From positions 1 to 64,000 of the forward strand of contig NZ_RQYW01000011.1 in the NCBI RefSeq assembly GCF_003932895.1: a stretch of 64,000 bases of DNA, given 5' to 3'. Positions 57,928 through 64,000 of the stretch are shown piece by piece. Under the pieces are notes generated by a model. The model ran no database searches, had not been told where the DNA came from, and saw only the letters and a program-made list of their open reading frames with translations. The first letter of the stretch is position 1. Each line of letters opens with the position of its first letter. This DNA comes from Leptotrichia sp. OH3620_COT-345. Its GTDB lineage: Bacteria; Fusobacteriota; Fusobacteriia; Fusobacteriales; Leptotrichiaceae. The position numbers and the translations under genes were made by a program.

Positions 57928-58494
57928 TTATTTTCTTGCAGAGATTACATAAATGGGATTTTCAGCCGTCATCATATTGAAATCTTTCATTTTTCTATTT
58001 TTTGCAATCATTACTTGAGTTATATCCAAATCCCTAAATTCAATTTTTTTTTATACATTCTAACGCCTCAAATGTATTCTCAAGAACTATAAAATTCAGG
58101 ACTATAATTCTGTTATTTTTTAAATTATTATAAGAATATTTTATAATTTCTTCCAAATTTCCTCCCGAACCTCCGACAAAAATTCTGTCAAACATTATTC
58201 CATTAGGTAAATCATAAGGTGCTTTTCCTGAAATTACAGTCATATTTTTTATACCGAATTTTTTCATATTCTGTTTAATAAGGTCGACAGCCTCATTTTT
58301 TGTTCTACCGTATAAATATGACCATTTTTTGCAAACCTTGACATTTCTATACTGACGGAACCTGTGCCACCTCCTATATCAAGACATATATCCGTATCCT
58401 TTATTTCCATTTTAGAAATACTTATCGCCCTTATTTCTTCTTTTGTCATAGGTACTTTAGTCCTTATAAATTCCTCATCTTTTATATGGTACAT
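57928..58494 (-). pseudogene. cbiT: cobalt-precorrin decarboxylase, two frameshifts
   Basis: MYHIKDEEFIRTKVPMTKEE, then SAM motif ICLDIGGGTGSVSIEMSRF, are followed by a shift in a run of A (six where seven would restore the frame) and then MKKFGIKNMTVISGKAPYDL and FDRIFVGGSGGNLEEII. A second shift in nine A leads to IEFRDLDITQVMIAKNRK and an end at 57928. It is CbiT of cobalamin synthesis. Confidence 0.88.
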
Positions 58495-58552
58495 TCCGCC
58501 CCTAATTTTTTCTTTTAAAATAATCTGTTTGACAGGATTTTTTACCTTCAAA

Positions 58553-59074
58553 CTAAAGTTCCGTATTTTCATTTTTTATATTTTCCAATATGTTTTTCAT
58601 TTCCTTATAACTTTTTATAAATACAGTTTTTTCCTCATAATTTTTAACTATACTTTTTATATCCTCAAAATTTTCCTTCTGAAATTTATCTGTCCATTTT
58701 AAAAGTTCCTTTAAAGATTTTAAAGTTTCCTTTTTCCCTTTTTCCATTTTGAATTTTCTTTTTATAAAACGTTTTATAATATTGAACCTGTATATTTTCC
58801 GAGGAAGTTCCAAAATATAAATTATATCTGCCTGCTTAAAACTTTCCATACACCATTTATAATAAACCCCCTCCATTATCCAGATCTTTTCTTTTAAAAT
58901 TTCCTGAAACAGAGTGTTTCTCTTTTCAGTATTTCTTTTTACTCCGTAAATATCGGAACTGTTTTCCCATTGAAGGTTGTCTAACTCAAAATATTTTATT
59001 TTCAGTTTATCCGAAAGCTTTCGGGCAAAATATGTTTTTCCTGTTCCACTTACTCCGATTATACGTATTTTCAT
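58553..59074 (-). CDS. P-loop kinase-like protein (topology-modulation type)
   Basis: The 173-residue protein has Walker A IIGVSGTGKTYFARKLS and a shikimate-kinase-like lid (FNIIKRFIKRKFKMEKGKKE). The pattern DNLQWENSSDIYGVKR is typical of FlaR/AAA topology-modulation proteins, better regarded as small-molecule kinases. Substrate unknown. Confidence 0.82.
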   Translation of the reverse strand: MKIRIIGVSGTGKTYFARKLSDKLKIKYFELDNLQWENSSDIYGVKRNTEKRNTLFQEILKEKIWIMEGVYYKWCMESFKQADIIYILELPRKIYRFNIIKRFIKRKFKMEKGKKETLKSLKELLKWTDKFQKENFEDIKSIVKNYEEKTVFIKSYKEMKNILENIKNENTEL

Positions 59075-59188
59075 TCAAAATCTCCAATTTTCAAAAAATT
59101 TCTTATATTCAGGTATGTTATAAAAACTGTTTTATTTCTTTTTTACTCCTTATGAGGATATATTAAACCTATTATAATTTTTTCAGAG

Positions 59189-59718
59189 CTATTCTTTTAC
59201 TTTCATAAAGAACACTAAACAGATATATATCGTCTTTTCAGGATAACCGTCATATTCAGGATAATATATAAATCCCAGTTTTTGTGCCAGTTTGAAAGAA
59301 GGCATATTATTTCTCTTTGTTAGCACCATTATAGGAATATCGGTAAAAACTTTTTCCGCTTCTTCGATTATTGCACCACACGCTTCAAAAACAAATCCTT
59401 TTCTCTGGAATTCGGAACTAATTCTATATGCCAGATTTAATACTTGTATATTATTAAATTTCCTTATAGACAAACCTCCGTAACCTATAAAGAACCTGAA
59501 GATAATTCACGAATTATATAATATTCCGTCTCTTTCTCCTTCCAGTCCTTTTTTATCCGGTATTGAAGAGTTTCTTCAGTTTCTTCTATACATTTATCAG
59601 GTCCGTGAGGATTAAAAAGATTGACTTCAGGTTTTGAGGTGAGCTCATACAGTTCCTTTAAATCACCCAAAGAGGGTTTGCTTAATTCAAGTCTCGAAGT
59701 TTTTATATTTTTCTTCAT
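59189..59718 (-). pseudogene. GNAT acetyltransferase with one frameshift
   Basis: The N-terminal part (KTSRLELSKPSLGDLKELYE) ends at GSL; adding one T restores the frame and gives FIGYGGLSIRKFNN, then AYRISSEFQRKGFVFEACGA and FKLAQKLGF. It is a RimJ/RimL-type GNAT broken by one base, or an assembly error. Confidence 0.85.
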
Positions 59719-60142
59719 TTTTTCCTTTATATCCCAATTCTTTCTGAAACCTTAACAGGTATCCGTCAGGATCCTGGCAAAGAAACTGCTTTACTCCTAT
59801 ATACCCTTCATTTTGTCTATACCATTTTTCTTCCATTTCCAAATAAAGATTGTCAGTATTTTTTATTTTTTCATAAATAAAATCAATATCGAATAAATTT
59901 ATTTCAAAATTAATTCCTCTACCGAAAGGATACCCCAAATTTCCCGTAACCCAATTTTTTGAAATACCTGTTTCTTCAAGCATTATTTCAGCAGCTTCAT
60001 TTCTTATATATGCAAATTTTTCTTCTTTTCTCTCATAAACTATCTCAAAGCCACATATATCTACATAAAATCTCAAACTTTTTTCTATATCCGAAACCAA
60101 AAGCTCAGGTACTAAAGCAGGTTGAAATATTTTTTTACTCAT
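59687..60142 (-). CDS. VOC-superfamily (bleomycin-resistance-like) protein
   Basis: The 151-residue protein has PALVPELLVSDIEKSLRFYV, then RGINFEINLFDIDFIYEKI and FLCQDPDGYLLRFQ, typical of bleomycin-resistance-type VOC proteins. It overlaps the broken GNAT gene by 32 bases. Function unknown. Confidence 0.87.
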   Translation of the reverse strand: MSKKIFQPALVPELLVSDIEKSLRFYVDICGFEIVYERKEEKFAYIRNEAAEIMLEETGISKNWVTGNLGYPFGRGINFEINLFDIDFIYEKIKNTDNLYLEMEEKWYRQNEGYIGVKQFLCQDPDGYLLRFQKELGYKGKNEEKYKNFET

Positions 60143-60327
60143 AATTCACCTTTCTTTTCCGATTTTTTTAATATTTTTTCTATTGAGGCCGTACTAAATT
60201 ATTTTATCCCTTTCCTTTCGGGATACCTTTCCTAAATACAGTTTATTACTTATTCCTCTATTTTCTTATATGAGCTTTGTATTTTTCTTTCATTTTTTAA
60301 TTTCAATAAGATTTACAGTAAAGACTG

Positions 60328-61059
60328 TTAAATTTTTTTGTAAATTTTTTCAAAAGGCACACGGAAACGTTCTCCCCATACTCCTGTTTCTTCATCTCTT
60401 ATACCGCAAGCTATTATCATATTGATTTCAGTATTAAAGGGAAGTTGCAAAATTTTTTTTACACGTCTGCTGTCAAATCCTTCCATAGGACAGGTATCAT
60501 AATTCTGTTCCGCCATTGCCAGCATAAATGTTTGAGCTGCAAGAGCACAGCTTTTATGTACTGTTACCCTTATATCATTTTCAGATACTTCCCTCATCAT
60601 AGGACGGAAAATTCCTGTTGATAGTGCAATAAACTTTCTTAACAGTCCTAACATACCGAAAAATCTTCCATAGATTAAAGGTATTATTTTTCCATAATAA
60701 ATTTCCCAATTTTTAATATGTTTTTCATATTTTTCAGGAGAACCGTTTCTTTTTACATTTTCCCTCTCAAATGCCAGTGCATCTTTTGCCCTTTCTATGT
60801 ACAAATCTTGTCTAGTAACAAAAACAACCATTTCCTGGGCAGTTTTTGCAGCACTCTGATTCAGACAGGCTATTGATAAGTTTTTCAGAACTTCTCTATC
60901 TGTAATATGTAAGCATTCCCACAATTGCATATTTGAGCTTGTAGGAGCGAGCAAAGCCAGTTCCAGACATTGACGTACTTTTTCACTGTCTATTCTTCTA
61001 TTACTGTCGTAAGTTCTGACAGAACGTCTATATTCCAATATTTCTTTCAATCCCTTCAT
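60328..61059 (-). CDS. nitroreductase-family oxidoreductase
   Basis: The 243-residue FMN enzyme has LEYRRSVRTYDSNRRI, LLAPTSSNMQLWECLHITD and CPMEGFDSRRVKKILQLP, the nitroreductase pattern. The insertion around residues 100-150 is longer than in NfsB. Substrate unknown. Confidence 0.9.
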   Translation of the reverse strand: MKGLKEILEYRRSVRTYDSNRRIDSEKVRQCLELALLAPTSSNMQLWECLHITDREVLKNLSIACLNQSAAKTAQEMVVFVTRQDLYIERAKDALAFERENVKRNGSPEKYEKHIKNWEIYYGKIIPLIYGRFFGMLGLLRKFIALSTGIFRPMMREVSENDIRVTVHKSCALAAQTFMLAMAEQNYDTCPMEGFDSRRVKKILQLPFNTEINMIIACGIRDEETGVWGERFRVPFEKIYKKI

Positions 61060-61282
61060 TCTGTTTCCTCCCTGAACTGTTTTATATTGTTTTCTTCTGT
61101 TTACAAAATTGATTTCTATATAAAGGTTTAATAATCCGACTATTAAATCATATATAGATTATGTTTATTTTCTTTAAAGCGGAATAGTTTTCTTCCCTTC
61201 TTTTTTTCAGTTCAAATCAGTTCAAATTTTCATATTAAAATATAATATTTTTTAACTGAAATCAGTATAAATCCGGAGTTTT

Positions 61283-62659
61283 CTATAATTTTTCCGCTTC
61301 CTTTTTCACCGTATTTTCAAGAGTTTTTAAATCTTTTTTTGCTTTTTCCACATCATATGTCTTTATTTTCTTATTTTCCATAATTATTTTTCCGTTTATA
61401 ATAGTTGTTTTTACATCTCCCGGAAGCATTGAATAAACAATTGCCGAATAATAATCATATATAGGTTGCATATTTAAAGACTTCGTATCAATTATTATTA
61501 TATCCGCCAATTTTCCTTCTTCAAGAGAACCTATTACGTCTTCCATATGAAGAGCTTTCGCTCCTCCTATTGTCGCCATTTCCACTACTTTGTAAGGAGG
61601 CATTGCCGCTCTGTTCTTGCTGTTAAGCTTATGAACTTTGGCAACATAGCCTAATTGACTTACAAGATCGAGAGTATTTCCACTCATAGGACCGTCCGTT
61701 CCTAAGCCTACTCTTAATCCTTCATCAAACATTTTTAATGCAGGAGATACCCCTTTTGCCGATTTTATATTAGCAACCATATTGTGAGCAATTCCCACAT
61801 TTCTTTCTTTCAATATTTTTATATCACTGTCATTTACAAATATTACATGTCCGGCCACTACCTTATCAGTTAAAAATCCTATGGAATCAAGATATTCTAT
61901 GACCGTTTTATTATATTTCTCCTTTATCTGCTTAACTTCATTTTCGGTTTCGGCAATATGCATTAATACTGGCACATTATATTTTTTAGAAAGTTCCGTA
62001 ACTTTTTTCAGATATTCCTCCTCAACTGTATAAGGAGCATGAGGAGCAAATGCAGGTGTTACGAGCTGACTATTTTTATACTGCTTTATAAACTTTTCAG
62101 CATATTCTATTCCTCCATAAGGTTCTTTTGCATCCGCAACCGGATTTTTTATTACCGTTTCCCCAAGTACTCCACGCATTCCTATAAGCTCGGCAGCTTT
62201 TGCCACTTCATCTTCAAAATAATACATATCCGCAAAAGTTGTCGTTCCTGTACTTATCATTTCCAATATTCCGTATATTGCCCCTTTATACACAAGTTCT
62301 CTACTTACAAGTTTATTTTCAAGAGGGAAAATGTATCTTCTGAGTCTGTCAGGCACATCATCTGCCAATGATCTGAAAGGAACCATTGAAACATGAGTAT
62401 GCGTATTTATAAAACCGGGCATTACTATATCTTTAGCAGCATCTATCACTTTCTTCCCTTTATATTTTGAAAGTAACTTTTCATTTCCTATAGCTTTAAT
62501 TTTACTGTTTTTTATAACTATAACTCCATTTTCTATAACTTCTTTCTTTTCATTCATAGTCAGAATCGTGGCATTTTTAATAAGAATATCCACATTTTCT
62601 CCGAAAACTGTAATTCCCATCACTAAACTCAAAATCAGTAAAATAAACATTTTTTTCAT
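61283..62659 (-). CDS. exported amidohydrolase (MtaD/SsnA-like deaminase family)
   Basis: About 458 residues from the ATG at 62659. A signal peptide (MKKMFILLILSLVMGITVFG) precedes a metal-dependent amidohydrolase: MPGFINTHTHVSM, FAPHAPYTVEEEYL, VLMHIAETENEV, GHVIFVNDSDI and VGLGTDGPMSGNTLD. These are the metal ligands of MtaD/TrzA-type deaminases, normally cytosolic. Its export is unusual. It may deaminate nucleoside-like compounds in the periplasm. Confidence 0.9.
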   Translation of the reverse strand: MKKMFILLILSLVMGITVFGENVDILIKNATILTMNEKKEVIENGVIVIKNSKIKAIGNEKLLSKYKGKKVIDAAKDIVMPGFINTHTHVSMVPFRSLADDVPDRLRRYIFPLENKLVSRELVYKGAIYGILEMISTGTTTFADMYYFEDEVAKAAELIGMRGVLGETVIKNPVADAKEPYGGIEYAEKFIKQYKNSQLVTPAFAPHAPYTVEEEYLKKVTELSKKYNVPVLMHIAETENEVKQIKEKYNKTVIEYLDSIGFLTDKVVAGHVIFVNDSDIKILKERNVGIAHNMVANIKSAKGVSPALKMFDEGLRVGLGTDGPMSGNTLDLVSQLGYVAKVHKLNSKNRAAMPPYKVVEMATIGGAKALHMEDVIGSLEEGKLADIIIIDTKSLNMQPIYDYYSAIVYSMLPGDVKTTIINGKIIMENKKIKTYDVEKAKKDLKTLENTVKKEAEKL

Positions 62660-62817
62660 AAAAATCATCCTCTCCGTTATATTATTTTTTATTTCTGTTA
62701 TTTAACTTCCGAAATTTTGTTCCGATTCCGATAAAATAAAAATTTTCTTTTATTTCCTGTTTCCTTTCCACATGATCTCCTACAATCTTTTCCTTCCGCT
62801 ATTTTCCAAATATTTAA

Positions 62818-63141
62818 TTATATTTTTCTTCTTTTCGGTTCAGGTAATTTTTCATACATATCTTCAAATAATTTTATTAAAAGTTTCTCATCTCCGATAT
62901 TGTCAAAATCAATAAGCAACATTTTATTTGCCCCTTCATAAGGTATTTCATAAATTGCGTCAGGCATATGCTTTAAAATTGCTTTAACAGACTTTATAAG
63001 AAACCTGTTATCATAAATCCCACCTATAACTTTTTCCCGATAATAAATAATATACTCTCCCATCATTTTCCTATATGAGATTTCTTCAACTCCTGAAAGT
63101 TTTTCTAAAATATGATTCAGATATTCTTTACTTGATGCCAT
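62818..63141 (-). CDS. TfoX N-terminal domain protein
   Basis: The 107-residue protein resembles the TfoX/Sxy N-terminal domain: YRKMMGEYIIYYREKVIGGI and YEIPYEGANKMLLIDFDNI. It lacks the C-terminal helical domain of full TfoX. Function in this lineage is unknown. Confidence 0.86.
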   Translation of the reverse strand: MASSKEYLNHILEKLSGVEEISYRKMMGEYIIYYREKVIGGIYDNRFLIKSVKAILKHMPDAIYEIPYEGANKMLLIDFDNIGDEKLLIKLFEDMYEKLPEPKRRKI

Positions 63142-63227
63142 TAAAATATCTCCTCCTATTTTTAATGCTCTAATGCTTTTTCATCACACTTAAAAAATGT
63201 ATGTTTCATTCCGATAATTAATATTAA

Positions 63228-63998
63228 TCAACGTCCTGTCGAAATAAATTCAATATTATTCTCGAAACACCATTTCATTATACTGTCATATAATAAATCA
63301 TAATCTTCATATACGGTTGACGGACGTAAAAGTGGGAACTCTTTCAAATAGGGAGGAAGATTACCCAAAATAAACATATATTTTTCCTCCTTACTGTGAA
63401 TTATCATTTTTCTATCATTGAACAAACTGTAAAGAGTTGCTTCTTTCCGTGTCATTTCTATCCTGTTTACATCATATTTGGAAAAATTCGTATTGTCTAC
63501 ACTTATATCTTTGCTTTTTACAATAATGTATTCAGGTGTATATTTTTCTATTCTCTTTTTTAGAAAAAATAAAAAGACGATCACAGGAACAAATATTCCT
63601 ATTATAAAATATCCGAATATTATTAAAAAGAAATATAGGATTAAAAAGAAATATGGGCGAAATGCCTCAAATATCATAAAAATCATTATTAATGAAACGG
63701 CAAGTATACCAAAGACAAATATTATAGTTATAATCCATACTTTTTTTATACGTTGGGAAACCATTTTCTGTCCGCCGACAAAAAATTTTCCTGAAGTTTT
63801 TTCAGTATCAAATATTTCTCCGTTTTTAAAATCATCATTTTTTGAACTTATATATTTGTACTTTTCCATTGCTACTGTAAGTCCATTACACTGATCTGCA
63901 GACAGCCAGTTACATTTAATATTTTTCTTTATTCCGTTTTCTTTAAAATAAAGGTTTCTTTTAAGGTAATAACCTTTCCGTGTCTTTTTCGGCTTCAT
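63228..63998 (-). CDS. membrane protein, unknown, at window edge
   Basis: At least 256 residues, beginning at an ATG 2 bases from the window end, so the true start may lie outside. It has two transmembrane segments in the middle (ITIIFVFGILAVSLIMIFMI and LILYFFLIIFGYFIIGIFVP) flanked by soluble parts. No family recognised. Confidence 0.72.
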   Translation of the reverse strand: MKPKKTRKGYYLKRNLYFKENGIKKNIKCNWLSADQCNGLTVAMEKYKYISSKNDDFKNGEIFDTEKTSGKFFVGGQKMVSQRIKKVWIITIIFVFGILAVSLIMIFMIFEAFRPYFFLILYFFLIIFGYFIIGIFVPVIVFLFFLKKRIEKYTPEYIIVKSKDISVDNTNFSKYDVNRIEMTRKEATLYSLFNDRKMIIHSKEEKYMFILGNLPPYLKEFPLLRPSTVYEDYDLLYDSIMKWCFENNIEFISTGR

Positions 63999-64000
63999 TT

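Overview
The window is very AT-rich. Its gene content (flavodoxin with a DUF2023 partner, an anaerobic-type cobalamin gene set in decay, Leptotrichia/Fusobacterium-like proteins) suggests a member of the Fusobacteriota, probably Leptotrichiaceae. This assignment is inferred from protein flavour; no rRNA or housekeeping marker is present.

Region 1 (about 1-38.7 kb) is a nearly complete contractile-tailed (myovirus-type) prophage whose left end lies outside the window. Late genes run on the minus strand: a ParB/methylase remnant, small and large terminase, portal, Mu gpF-like protein, a protease-capsid fusion, head-tail connectors, sheath, tube, a frameshifted tail chaperone, tape measure, a split baseplate hub, spike, gp25, gpJ, gpI-like protein, fibre and lysozyme. 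A two-gene nuclease/SMC-like ATPase pair resembling Lamassu sits at 19.9-22.5 kb. Next come the replication genes on the minus strand (RusA, a DnaC-like loader, an initiator with 15-bp iterons). A lysogeny module at 27.5-33.1 kb carries a Cro-like gene, hicAB, an ABC-three-component (ABC-3C) system with a tiny extra gene, an HsdR-N-like nuclease and the repressor. Rightward early genes at 33.3-37.4 kb include an ERF annealase, a Rha-like protein, YopX and a stand-alone J-like protein, and end at a tyrosine integrase. Two nearly identical operator-containing promoters (27.8 and 33.2 kb) flank the lysogeny module and point outward.

Region 2 (38.7-46.5 kb) is chromosomal: flavodoxin/DUF2023, an RsmC-like methyltransferase, a copper-chaperone-like HMA protein, and a cobalamin/haem gene graveyard (cbiG, hemA, cobM and cobI with nonsense codons and frameshifts). 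A decayed IS200-type element abuts hemA.

Region 3 (47.4-56.4 kb) is a defence island: a type I restriction-modification locus (hsdM, rhuM, hsdS, hsdR) whose hsdS carries a GGCA tetranucleotide tract and three target-recognition domains, followed by a two-gene J-like/HNH-like module. The J-like domain is about three quarters identical to the protein encoded alone in the prophage early region.

Region 4 (56.5-64 kb) holds a second, more decayed cobM, a cbiT pseudogene, and small metabolic genes (two VOC proteins, rhodanese, P-loop kinase, broken GNAT, nitroreductase, exported amidohydrolase, TfoX-N protein, membrane protein).

Several breaks are single-base changes in homopolymers and could be assembly errors. 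The in-frame nonsense codons in cobM, cobI and hemA cannot be explained that way.
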